A stretch of DNA of 64,000 bases, taken from Levilactobacillus lindianensis. GTDB taxonomy: Bacteria; Bacillota; Bacilli; Lactobacillales; Lactobacillaceae. The notes under the pieces are model-generated. The model did not search any database. It was not told where the DNA came from and worked only from the letters and a program-made list of their open reading frames with translations. Positions 52,019 to 60,138 of this stretch are shown piece by piece. Position 1 is the first letter of the stretch, and the number at the start of each line of letters is the position of its first letter. The stretch is taken from contig NZ_RHOD01000002.1 in NCBI RefSeq assembly GCF_003946095.1, positions 1-64,000 of the forward strand. Reading direction: 5' to 3'. Both the position numbers and the translations under genes were made by a program.

Positions 52019-52052
52019 CGGACCTGAGACCTTTGTCCCAGGTCCTTTTTGT
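52019..52052 (+). terminator. Terminator of the LURP-one gene
   Basis: GGACCTGAGAC / GTCCCAGGTCC with T5 on the plus strand. Confidence 0.85.
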
Positions 52053-52072
52053 TTACCCAAATTTTGGCAAAT

Positions 52073-52103
52073 AAAAAGGTCAACACGCTGAACGCATTGA
52101 CCT
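52073..52103 (-). terminator. Terminator of BspA-like gene 3 (52110)
   Basis: AGGTCAA / TTGACCT with T5 on the minus strand. Confidence 0.75.
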
Positions 52104-52109
52104 CAGAGT

Positions 52110-53924
52110 TTATTTCGCTATAACTAATTTCTTGTTAGCCGTGACGTACTTGCCATTCGTTAATTGGTAACGCGTCGTCAAGTGGTAAGACACAATCTTC
52201 TTCACGTTCAAGGTTTGGCCCTTCTTGTAGTGCTTTACCTTGTGGGTCTTCAAAGCCTTGTTCTTGTAACTGTTGACCCCTTTAGGATTGATCACTTGAA
52301 TCTTCTTGTGCTTAACAGCGTAGTAAACCGGTGCCACGTAAGCGTGCTTCGTGGTGATGTAACCCGTCTTACCATCCGTCTTGGATTCATGGTTAACGTC
52401 TTTGACCTTGTAACGCTTGTAACCCTGCTTGGACTTAGCGTAGCCGGTAACTACAAACATTGGCCGGTTCGTCCGCTTCTGCTTGCTGTAAGTTACCTTG
52501 CGGGCCTTCTTGGAGAAGTTCTTGCTACTGTAAAGACTAATCTTCTTGGTCGCATAAACCACACTGGTCAACGGTGCAATCGTGTCGGCGTCCCCACCCG
52601 AAACTAAGTCTGGTGCATAGTGGAATGTCACGGATTGCTGGTTAGTCGTAAAAGTTCCCTTAGCTTGTCCATCGGTTGAAGCCAACTTATAACCAGAGAA
52701 GCCTAATTCTTCAGCTTGGTAACTTGCGCCTAACTTACCAGTTAAGGTCACATCGTCTGCAAGTTTCTTCCCGTCGTTATCAACATAGTGGACCGTGACT
52801 GGCTGGGCACTTTCGGTTGGTACCACTGGTGTTGCGGGATCAACATCCGGCGTCGTGGGTTCGATAACCGGTGTTACGGGTTCCCAAACGTAAGTTTCCA
52901 TGCCAGTAATCTGGTTGATTCGGTCACTAAAGACATCAGCCCCACTATCAAAGGTTTGCCCTAAAGGATTACCAACAGTCCCCTTGCCTACAGCCCGCCA
53001 CTTACCGGTATACTCATCAGTTGCTTTAACATTTGGGAGATTTCCAGTGGTTTGTGTGCTAGCACTAAAATCCATTGAAAATTGCTTGAGAGCACTCGCC
53101 TGGTTAAAAATACCTGACGTATTTCCGGCAAAATCCTTCAGACCGATCTTTTCAACACCCGTGTGGGCAATCAGTGAATTCAACACAACTGACTTAGAAA
53201 AAGTCGCCTTCGCAAAGTTGACTTCTTTGAGCGCGGCATCTCGATTAAACATATACCCTGCATTGATCAAATTAGGCGTTTCAAAGTTGCTGACATCCAC
53301 AGAACTCAGTATTTTATCACCAGAAAACATACTGGCAAGCGTTGTAACACGTGAGGTGTCAAATTTTGAAACATCAAGTGAGGTAACCTTTGGCAAACCG
53401 GCAAGCATATGATCCATACTAGTCACTTGAGTTGTATTCAACAGATTTAAATTATCAATCCCCGTTAAATTCGGTAAATTGTCGAATAAATTATTTGAAT
53501 TGACCGGTGCTGTTACCGGACCATCAAGCACAATTCGCGTAATTTTTTTTGCAGCGATTAAAGCGGCTTCATGGGTATTAGCACCCTTACCAATAGCAAC
53601 CCCATAATCATTGAGGTTCACACCATCATCAGTAACTAATACCCGTCCCATCTGAGATTCGTCCCCATAATTAGCGAAAAATCTGAGATCATCAAAAGTC
53701 CCAGCACCGAAGTGCAAGACCCCATCAGACTTCATGTAGAAGTGTGATGTTCCAAAACTCCCCTGAACTTCGTCGGCATCATCGGTATCCGTTGATGTCG
53801 TATCTGCATCCGCCGCAGCCTTCGCCGTAACTACCGGTGCAAAATTAGGTAAAACAACCGCACTAATCGGTTGTGCAACCCCCAGAGTTAATCCAAATAA
53901 TAGTGCCGTTGCTTGCCATTTCAT
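52110..53924 (-). CDS. BspA-like surface protein with MucBP and DUF5776 domains (paralogue 3)
   Basis: 604 residues: signal peptide (about 1-35), DUF285/BspA leucine-rich repeats (about 110-270; LDVSKFDTSRVTTLASMF unit), a Pro/Thr linker, a MucBP domain (about 380-445, VTVHYVDNDGKKLADD), and two Lys-rich DUF5776-type repeats (about 460-604) that probably hold it to the wall by charge. No LPXTG. ATG 53924 follows GGAGGAGG at 8 nt. The DUF285 part has diverged most from the two upstream paralogues. Confidence 0.88.
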   Translation of the reverse strand: MKWQATALLFGLTLGVAQPISAVVLPNFAPVVTAKAAADADTTSTDTDDADEVQGSFGTSHFYMKSDGVLHFGAGTFDDLRFFANYGDESQMGRVLVTDDGVNLNDYGVAIGKGANTHEAALIAAKKITRIVLDGPVTAPVNSNNLFDNLPNLTGIDNLNLLNTTQVTSMDHMLAGLPKVTSLDVSKFDTSRVTTLASMFSGDKILSSVDVSNFETPNLINAGYMFNRDAALKEVNFAKATFSKSVVLNSLIAHTGVEKIGLKDFAGNTSGIFNQASALKQFSMDFSASTQTTGNLPNVKATDEYTGKWRAVGKGTVGNPLGQTFDSGADVFSDRINQITGMETYVWEPVTPVIEPTTPDVDPATPVVPTESAQPVTVHYVDNDGKKLADDVTLTGKLGASYQAEELGFSGYKLASTDGQAKGTFTTNQQSVTFHYAPDLVSGGDADTIAPLTSVVYATKKISLYSSKNFSKKARKVTYSKQKRTNRPMFVVTGYAKSKQGYKRYKVKDVNHESKTDGKTGYITTKHAYVAPVYYAVKHKKIQVINPKGVNSYKNKALKTHKVKHYKKGQTLNVKKIVSYHLTTRYQLTNGKYVTANKKLVIAK

Positions 53925-54250
53925 GAATACTTCCTCCTCCATAATAATTCCCTAGTAAGAATTACTTCAAATAAGTATTTCGCTAATACGTTTCGATATG
54001 TATATAATAACACCTACAATCATAAAAGGGAAGGAATTTTTTCCACACTTATTCAAAAACGGCAGTTTGTTCATGCCGGTTAGCCTGCTTATTAGTTATA
54101 TAATCATCAAAATCCACTGTTTATGGCGTTTTCAAAGACGACAAAGCTTGTAATACACAGCCATTCATTCGTTTATATCATACACCAATTTTCGGTGCTA
54201 TATGTCATCCTTTTTTAGGATGTCCAGCTTTTTAGATAACCTGTAACATC
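53925..54250. other. Spacer between BspA-like genes
   Basis: AT-rich, 326 bp. Minus-strand TATTAT (about 54006-54011), in the context GGTGT, is a likely -10; an analogous GGTGT-TACTAT lies before the next paralogue. No ORF. Confidence 0.4.
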
Positions 54251-54300
54251 AAAAAATGCGTCCTCCAAATTGGTAATTAATCATTGGGAGGACGCATTTT
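54251..54300. terminator. Terminator of BspA-like gene 2
   Basis: AAAATGCGTCCTCC / GGAGGACGCATTTT with a T run on the minus strand. Confidence 0.85.
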
Positions 54301-54321
54301 GACGTTATTTAGTTAACACAA

Positions 54322-56142
54322 CTACTTCTGAGCAATCACTAATTTCTTATTGGCTGTGACATACTTGCCGTTAGTCAATTGGAATCGCGTCGTTTTCTTA
54401 TAGCCGACAATCTTCTTAACTCTTAGTGTCTGGCCCTTCTTATAATGACGGACCTTACCCTTTAAGGACTTTTGCTTATAAGCATTAACCCCTTTGGCAT
54501 TCAGGACCTTTACTTTACTCTGCTTCTTAGCGTAATAGACCGAAGAAACATAAGCACTCTTGGCCGTGATATAGCCTGTCTTGCCAGCCGTCTTGGAGTG
54601 ATGGTTGACGTCACGAACCTTGTAACGACGGTAACCCTGCTTAGACTTGGCATTTCCGGTCACCACAAACATGGGCCGGTTAGTCCGTTTCTGCTTACGG
54701 TAAGTAACCTTCTTGGTCTTCTTCGAGAAATTCTTGCTGCTATAGAGGTTGATGGTCTTCTTGGCGTAAAGCACACCCGTGATTGGGACGACCGTTGCCC
54801 CAGAACCACCAGTTGAGAGATCAGTGGCGTAGTGGAAGGTCACCGTTGTCGGCGTGCTTCCGAAAGTCCCACGCTCATCCCCTGTCACTTTGTCCAACTT
54901 ATAGCCGGTAATTGCCAGCCGTTCAGCGGTATAGGTGGCCCCAAACGTTCCCGTTAAGATTTGATCGTTGGCGAGTTTCTTGCCTTGGGCGTCCACGTAT
55001 TTCACAGTAACGGGTTGCCCCAGCGTGACTGGTGGATTCACCGGTGGCGTCACCGGTTCAATGACTCGCTCCGTTGGCTCCCAGACGTAAGTCTCTACGG
55101 CTGCTGGATTGTGGTCACCCTTATAGAGCGCCGCAACTTCAGCTCCCTTGGCATAACGCTCACCCAATGGATTCTGAACCGTCCCTTCACCGACAGCTTC
55201 CCAACTGTGAAGAAATTCATCGTCGTCCATGGTGTTGGGATCGTTAAGATAAGTGTTATCCTTCGTAAAAATTGTCTTGGGTCCCAGAGTCAGTTGCCAA
55301 ATAGTCGATTTCCCATTAAACATCGAGCTTCCACCAAAGTCAGCTGGTGGCGCAAACGAGTCAAGCCGCAGGATTTGAATATTACTGCCACTAAACATGT
55401 AGGCCGCATTCTTAAGACTGGCGAAAGTGAGTTTGGACATATCCAATTCCTGCAAAGCAGCATCATTTAAAAACATTGACGTGGTATTGGTGACATTATC
55501 CGTATTAAAGTGCGAAAAGTCCAAATTGGCAACTTTTCTGAGTTGATAGAACATAAACGACATGTCGGTCACGTGACTCGTATCAAAATGAGAGATGTCC
55601 AGTGACTGTAAGACGTTGTTTCCAGTCCGACCACCGGTTGCACCGACATAAGATTGCCCCGAAAGAAACATCCCTTTCATGGTCGTTGCTGCGGACGTAT
55701 CCAACTTATCAAGATTGACATATTCGCTGACAAAGCCAAATTGGGCAAAGAGGTTGGTGGCATTCGACGAAGTGGCTACCGGTCCATCCAGGACAACTTT
55801 GGTCACTTGCTCCCCAACCTCGTTCAGGTCTGCTTCGGTCGGCGCCGAGTTTCCTTCTTTAAGCGCAATCTGCGAGACCAATTGTCCCCTATTCCCAGCA
55901 ATTTCAGAACTTGTCGGCTCGGCCAATGTCCCGGCTTCCAAATGAAGTTCGCCAGAGGTCGTCAAATACCAATGAACCCCATAGTCCCCTTCGACGGCAA
56001 TGTCTGACTTAGTCGGGTCAGATGTCGTGGCTGCCTTTGCTGTCACCGCTGTCCGCACACTTGGGCCAACCAATGTGGCCAATGGCTGCGTCACCCCTAA
56101 GGTAAGACTCGCGAGTAAAATTGTTGCTTGCCATTTTTTCAT
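54322..56142 (-). CDS. BspA-like surface protein with MucBP and DUF5776 domains (paralogue 2)
   Basis: 606 residues, same plan as its neighbours: signal peptide, BspA repeats (about 150-275; LDISHFDTSHVTDMSFMF), MucBP (about 375-445, VTVKYVDAQGKKLAND) and two DUF5776 repeats with YSSKNFSKKTKKVTYRKQKR. It is closest to the gene at 56514. Likely an adhesin for mucus or other host or plant glycans; the ligand is unknown. ATG 56142 follows GAGGAG. Confidence 0.88.
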   Translation of the reverse strand: MKKWQATILLASLTLGVTQPLATLVGPSVRTAVTAKAATTSDPTKSDIAVEGDYGVHWYLTTSGELHLEAGTLAEPTSSEIAGNRGQLVSQIALKEGNSAPTEADLNEVGEQVTKVVLDGPVATSSNATNLFAQFGFVSEYVNLDKLDTSAATTMKGMFLSGQSYVGATGGRTGNNVLQSLDISHFDTSHVTDMSFMFYQLRKVANLDFSHFNTDNVTNTTSMFLNDAALQELDMSKLTFASLKNAAYMFSGSNIQILRLDSFAPPADFGGSSMFNGKSTIWQLTLGPKTIFTKDNTYLNDPNTMDDDEFLHSWEAVGEGTVQNPLGERYAKGAEVAALYKGDHNPAAVETYVWEPTERVIEPVTPPVNPPVTLGQPVTVKYVDAQGKKLANDQILTGTFGATYTAERLAITGYKLDKVTGDERGTFGSTPTTVTFHYATDLSTGGSGATVVPITGVLYAKKTINLYSSKNFSKKTKKVTYRKQKRTNRPMFVVTGNAKSKQGYRRYKVRDVNHHSKTAGKTGYITAKSAYVSSVYYAKKQSKVKVLNAKGVNAYKQKSLKGKVRHYKKGQTLRVKKIVGYKKTTRFQLTNGKYVTANKKLVIAQK

Positions 56143-56471
56143 GGTAGTCTCCTCAACTTTCAAAAAATGATATTGTGAAATCGCTTACTTTTCCCCTAAA
56201 CATAGTAACACCGTTAATTTATTTTTGCCAGCATTTTATTGCACACATTTCAAAAAAGTTCCCATTCTTTTCCTTTCATTATCTCATACATTTTAATATT
56301 CATTGATTTATATCACCTGTTATCGCCTTGGTTGCGGGGCTTCTGGTGATAAGGCGTCCTGATTTGAATTTTCTAGGATGGCCTCTGGCCTTATGCAACA
56401 GAGTAAACGAAATCAGCAATTGTCAAAGGCTGAACTCTCTTATTGACGGGACCGACCTCACTTTTATATGT
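56143..56471. other. Spacer between BspA-like genes
   Basis: 329 bp, AT-rich. A minus-strand -10-like TACTAT lies about 65 bp before the gene. No ORF or RNA gene recognised. Confidence 0.4.
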
Positions 56472-56506
56472 AAAAAGCATCGTGAGCTATAACACTCACG
56501 ATGCTA
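56472..56506 (-). terminator. Terminator of BspA-like gene 1
   Basis: AGCATCGTGAG / CTCACGATGCT with T5 on the minus strand. Confidence 0.88.
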
Positions 56507-56513
56507 AATGTTA

Positions 56514-58349
56514 CTATTCGGCAATAACTAACTTCTTGTTACCAGTGACGTATTGGCCATTGGTCAATTGGAAGCGGGTAATCTTGTTGTTACTGATGAT
56601 TCGTTTAACTTTGAGCGTTTGGCCCTTCTGGTAGTGACGGACCTTATCCTTCAAGTTCTTTTGCTTGTAGCCGTTGATACCTTTAGCTCCTAGCACTTTC
56701 ACTCTCTTCTGGTTTAACACGTAGTACGCCGAGGAAACATAGTCGTATTTTGCCGTGATGTAACCCGTCTTACCAGCTGTCTTGGAGTTCTGGTTCACGT
56801 CACGAACCTTGTAACGCTTGTAGCCTTGTTTACTCGTTGCGTATCCGGTCACCACAAATACTGGTCGGTTGGCCCGTTTCTGCTTGTGGTAAGTGACCTT
56901 AGGTGTCTTATCCGTAAAGTTCTTGTTACTGTGCAAGTTGATGGTCTTCTTGGCGTAAACAATCCCGTTCACTGGCACGGACCCATCGGATTCTCCGCCG
57001 GTCGTTTGGTGTGGAATGTAATGGAAGGTCACCGTGGTTGGTGTGCTCGTAAAGGTTCCTTTGGTATCACCGGCAACCTTGTGGAGCTTGTGGCCGTTGA
57101 TGGCGAGACACTCTGCCTTATAAGCTTCTCCGACATTCCCCGTCAACACTTGATCAGCTGCGAGGCGCTTGCCCTTGGTATCTAAATGCTTCACAGTCAC
57201 CGGTTGTCCTTGCTCTACGGGCGCTGGGGTTGGTTCAACTTCGCGCTCGACTGGCTCCCAGACATACGTTTCAACTGCACTTGGCTTATCTTCACCGGCA
57301 TACAGTTTGGTCACAGCTCTTCCGGTTTCATACTTATCACCTAACGGGTTCTTAACCTTCCCGCTACCCACGGCCTGCCAGTTGTCAAGAAAGGCCTCAT
57401 CTTCGATAGTATTGGCATCATTCAGGTAGGTGTCCCCAGTTAGGGTCGTCTTCGGTCCCAAGGTTAACTGTTGGAGCGTTGATTTACCACCAAACATTGC
57501 CCAGCCAGTAAAGTTAGCCGGTGGTGCGAATGAGTCGAGTCGTAGCACTTCTAGGTCACTCCCACTAAACATGAAGGCCGCAACCTTCAAATTGGCGAAA
57601 GTCAGGTGTGACATATCGAGTGATTTCAATGATGAGTTTCCAAAGAACATCGACCCAGCACTCGTCACCTGGTCAGTGTTGAAACTCGATAAGTTATAAT
57701 TAGAAACTTTTCGTAACTGAGTGAACATGTTCGTCATGTCTGTCACGTGACTCGTATCAAAGTGCGAAACATCCAATTCGGTCAGCACGTTATTGCCATT
57801 TTTCGTTTCGTTATCTTCCGGGTCCACGTAGGCTTGGTCCGAATAGAACATCCCCTTCATCGAGGTTGCCGCCGACGTGTCCAATTTATCAAGGTTAACA
57901 TATTCGCTCACATGACCAAACTGGGCAAAGAGGTTAACTGCATTGGCTGAAGTTGCCACTGGTCCGTCCAAGACCACTTTGGTAACTTGTTCACCGACCT
58001 CTTGTAATTGTGGTAGTTTGGGGTCGGTAATCCCCTGTGCTTCAGCAATCTGTGTCGATAACTGCCCATTGTTTGAGCCGTCACCCGTGGTTGGTGGAAT
58101 TGGTGTATCCTCTAATGTTCCTGCACCTAAATGTAATTCGCCCGCGGCCGTCAAGTACCAATGCACACCGTAGTCCCCTTCAGCGACAATATCGCCTTTA
58201 GTTTCGTCGGAGTGGCTCGCTTCAGATTCCGTGGTTGCGGCCTGAGCCGTTACAGTTGTTTGTGCGCTAGGTGTAGCTAATACAGCAATAGGTTGGGTAA
58301 TTCCAAGGACGAGACTCGTGAATAGGAGCGTTGCTTGCCATTTCTTCAT
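56514..58349 (-). CDS. BspA-like surface protein with MucBP and DUF5776 domains (paralogue 1)
   Basis: 611 residues, first of the tandem trio in transcription direction. Signal peptide (about 1-38), BspA repeats (about 155-285; LDVSHFDTSHVTDMTNMF), MucBP (about 385-450, VTVKHLDTKGKRLAAD) and two basic DUF5776 repeats ending NGQYVTGNKKLVIAE. Each trio member has its own terminator, so each may be switched separately. SD GAGGAAACTACC before ATG. Confidence 0.88.
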   Translation of the reverse strand: MKKWQATLLFTSLVLGITQPIAVLATPSAQTTVTAQAATTESEASHSDETKGDIVAEGDYGVHWYLTAAGELHLGAGTLEDTPIPPTTGDGSNNGQLSTQIAEAQGITDPKLPQLQEVGEQVTKVVLDGPVATSANAVNLFAQFGHVSEYVNLDKLDTSAATSMKGMFYSDQAYVDPEDNETKNGNNVLTELDVSHFDTSHVTDMTNMFTQLRKVSNYNLSSFNTDQVTSAGSMFFGNSSLKSLDMSHLTFANLKVAAFMFSGSDLEVLRLDSFAPPANFTGWAMFGGKSTLQQLTLGPKTTLTGDTYLNDANTIEDEAFLDNWQAVGSGKVKNPLGDKYETGRAVTKLYAGEDKPSAVETYVWEPVEREVEPTPAPVEQGQPVTVKHLDTKGKRLAADQVLTGNVGEAYKAECLAINGHKLHKVAGDTKGTFTSTPTTVTFHYIPHQTTGGESDGSVPVNGIVYAKKTINLHSNKNFTDKTPKVTYHKQKRANRPVFVVTGYATSKQGYKRYKVRDVNQNSKTAGKTGYITAKYDYVSSAYYVLNQKRVKVLGAKGINGYKQKNLKDKVRHYQKGQTLKVKRIISNNKITRFQLTNGQYVTGNKKLVIAE

Positions 58350-58635
58350 GGTAGTTTCCTCAGCTTTCGTTTTTTTATATTATGTGAAGTTTTGTACTTC
58401 ATATCTTGGAAATGATAATACCATCGTTCGGTCAGACCTGGCTACCCTTCTCAGTTCTCACTGGCAAAAAACGACCCATTTGGTTCGGCATCTGCACCAT
58501 AAATTCTAAAATTCACAAAGTCGACGTTCCCGCAGCCGCCCCACGTCAGGTTTCTTCATGGGTTAAATTTAAAGTTTAATTTTCGAATAGTTATCATTGC
58601 TTTTTTCTGATATTTTTTGGTGAATCTACAACACG
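58350..58635. other. Spacer upstream of BspA-like gene 1
   Basis: 286 bp with a minus-strand TATTAT about 65 bp before the gene as probable -10; nothing else recognised. Confidence 0.4.
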
Positions 58636-58672
58636 AAAAAGCCGCTACCCACGTTGAACGAGGATAACGACT
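58636..58672 (-). terminator. Terminator of the FusB-type gene
   Basis: AGTCGTTATCC / GGGTAGCGGCT (three G-U) with T5 on the minus strand. Confidence 0.8.
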
Positions 58673-58698
58673 CTATTTAAAGTTTAAATTTAATTAGA

Positions 58699-59346
58699 CT
58701 AGCGTTTTGAACGCACGGTCTCGATGAACTCTGCTAAGGCCTGCGGATCGGTCAACTGCCGATTACACTGGTCACTGTCACGGCAAATATAATTGCCGTT
58801 ACGTGTGTAGGTCCCCAGCCCCGACTTCTTCGTCGTGGAGACAAAGAGCGAGACATTCCCAATCGTGTGGCAAATGGCACACAGATTTTTAACGGTCTTG
58901 GGACCCATATCACCCTGAATACCGATCAATTTGCCTTGATACGGCGCCACCAGATATTTCTTCTGATTACCCCCATCATTCCAGCCCAGATACGTGAGCT
59001 GATGTCGGTTGACCGACGCCCATTCGGGCTGTTTCAGTTTCTTGACCTTCCTAAACAATTTACTCAATTGCTTCGGCGTCAGATCTGGAAAGGGGTCGAC
59101 TAGCGGTTCCAGCGTCGGAAGTAAGGCTGCGGCAGCCTCACGTGTCAATCGATCCGGCTTCAGACGCTCTAAGAACGCTTCGGTAATCGGATTGTCAGTC
59201 GGTAGAATCGCCTGAATCTCGGCAATGGTGCTGTCGCGAATGACTCGCCGCATGCGGCTGTCGTTGACCGAGAGATAGGCGCTAACGAGCGTATTGACCT
59301 TCTGGGTGATATCACTATAGTTGTATGCAGTTATTGTTGTTTCCAT
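58699..59346 (-). CDS. FusB/FusC-type elongation factor G-binding protein
   Basis: 215 residues, the usual FusB length. N-terminal helical domain (about 1-85); C-terminal domain with KLFRKVKKLK, YLGWND and a treble-clef zinc finger: CAIC, NVSLF and GNYICRDSDQCNRQLTD with four cysteines. FusB-type proteins bind EF-G and release it from ribosomes, and can protect against fusidic acid. It lies downstream of smpB/rnr but has its own promoter and a leader that looks like a translational attenuator, so inducible expression is likely. Confidence 0.93.
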   Translation of the reverse strand: METTITAYNYSDITQKVNTLVSAYLSVNDSRMRRVIRDSTIAEIQAILPTDNPITEAFLERLKPDRLTREAAAALLPTLEPLVDPFPDLTPKQLSKLFRKVKKLKQPEWASVNRHQLTYLGWNDGGNQKKYLVAPYQGKLIGIQGDMGPKTVKNLCAICHTIGNVSLFVSTTKKSGLGTYTRNGNYICRDSDQCNRQLTDPQALAEFIETVRSKR

Positions 59347-59357
59347 GAATAAAGTTT

Positions 59358-59429
59358 CCTTTCAGATTTAAACCTGACACTTCTCTGAAAGGTAATGCAG
59401 AAAAGTGTCGCTAACAGCCAGCACTCTTC
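59358..59429 (-). promoter_or_regulatory. Four-segment translational attenuator of the FusB-type gene
   Basis: Segments on the minus transcript: S0 GAAGAGTG (59429-59422), S1 GACACTTTTCTG (59409-59398), S2 CCTTTCAGA...GTGTC (59392-59376), S3 TCTGAAAGG (59366-59358, contains the SD). S0 pairs S1 (8 bp) while S2 pairs S3 (9 bp), hiding the SD; alternatively S1 pairs S2 (12 bp), freeing it. Confidence 0.7.
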
Positions 59430-59452
59430 CGTACAAATAACGATGCCATCAT
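59411..59452 (-). CDS. Leader peptide of the attenuator (13 codons)
   Basis: Encodes MMASLFVRKSAGC then TAG. AAGGAG (59468-59463) lies 10 nt before the first ATG. The last seven codons cover segment S0, so a ribosome on them would prevent S0-S1 pairing. Small but well placed; translation is predicted, not shown. Confidence 0.6.
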   Translation of the reverse strand: MMASLFVRKSAGC

Positions 59453-59499
59453 CGTCGATCATCTCCTTGCATTCAGTTTTTTTAGCTGAATTGTTTACT

Positions 59500-59528
59500 A
59501 GTGTACCGAATCTACCAGCGGATTGCAA
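59500..59528 (-). promoter_or_regulatory. Promoter of the FusB-type gene
   Basis: TTGCAA (59523-59528), 17-bp spacer, TACACT (59500-59505) on the minus strand; predicted leader of about 147 nt. Confidence 0.7.
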
Positions 59529-59544
59529 CTCCAAAGCAATCAAA

Positions 59545-59612
59545 AGAAGCGAGTGTGGCAAAAGGCAGTTAGTCAATGCGTATTAACCGCCGATAGACGT
59601 TTGGAACGCAAA
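59545..59612. repeat. Single-arm copy of the 51874 repeat
   Basis: Carries GGCAAAAGGCAGTTAGTCAA, CCGATAGACG and GGAACGCAAA in the same order as the copy at 51874-52017. Confidence 0.55.
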
Positions 59613-59642
59613 AAGTGCCTAAGACATTTGTCTCAGGCACTT
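59610..59642 (-). terminator. Terminator of the secG-rnr-smpB unit
   Basis: AAGTGCCTGAGAC / GTCTTAGGCACTT with T5 on the minus strand. Confidence 0.88.
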
Positions 59643-59649
59643 CCTTTAT

Positions 59650-60123
59650 CTAATAGCGTTTCATCACACGTGCAATCTGGCGGTCTTGCTCTCGTCGTTT
59701 GATGGTCTCACGCTTGTCATACTCCCGTTTCCCTTCGGCAACGCCAAGGAGAACCTTCGCAAACCCATGCTTGAGATACACCTTCAACGGAATCAAAGTG
59801 ACCCCTTTGTTCTGTGCCGCCAGTCCTAACCGGTGAATCTGCTTCTTATGCAGGAGCAGTTTCCGGTTACGAAGCGGATCATGGTTAAACCGATTACCTT
59901 GAACGTACTCACTGATGTGAATGTTCATTAGCCAGGCTTCACCATTGCGAATCTGAGCGAACCCATCTTGCAAGTTAATCCGCCGCTCACGTACCGATTT
60001 GATTTCGGTCCCAGTCAAAACCAGGCCAGCCTCAACCGTTTCGGTAACTCGGTAATCATGCCGAGCCTTACGATTTTGCGCCAAAAGATTATCTGGTGTT
60101 TTCTTGGATTTTGTTTTAGCCAA
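59650..60123 (-). CDS. smpB: tmRNA-binding protein SmpB
   Basis: 157 residues. [38 protein letters not shown] and the basic C-terminal tail [21 protein letters not shown] are diagnostic. It carries tmRNA to stalled ribosomes. It follows rnr by 15 bp, the common Firmicutes arrangement. Confidence 0.97.
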   Translation of the reverse strand: MAKTKSKKTPDNLLAQNRKARHDYRVTETVEAGLVLTGTEIKSVRERRINLQDGFAQIRNGEAWLMNIHISEYVQGNRFNHDPLRNRKLLLHKKQIHRLGLAAQNKGVTLIPLKVYLKHGFAKVLLGVAEGKREYDKRETIKRREQDRQIARVMKRY

Positions 60124-60138
60124 GTCTCGTCACCTCGT

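Noticed and set aside
59331-59576. 81-codon minus-strand frame over the FusB-type leader
   Set aside because: Its first codons lie upstream of the promoter -10; the internal ATG at 59462 touches the SD directly. The 13-codon frame from 59452 is better placed.
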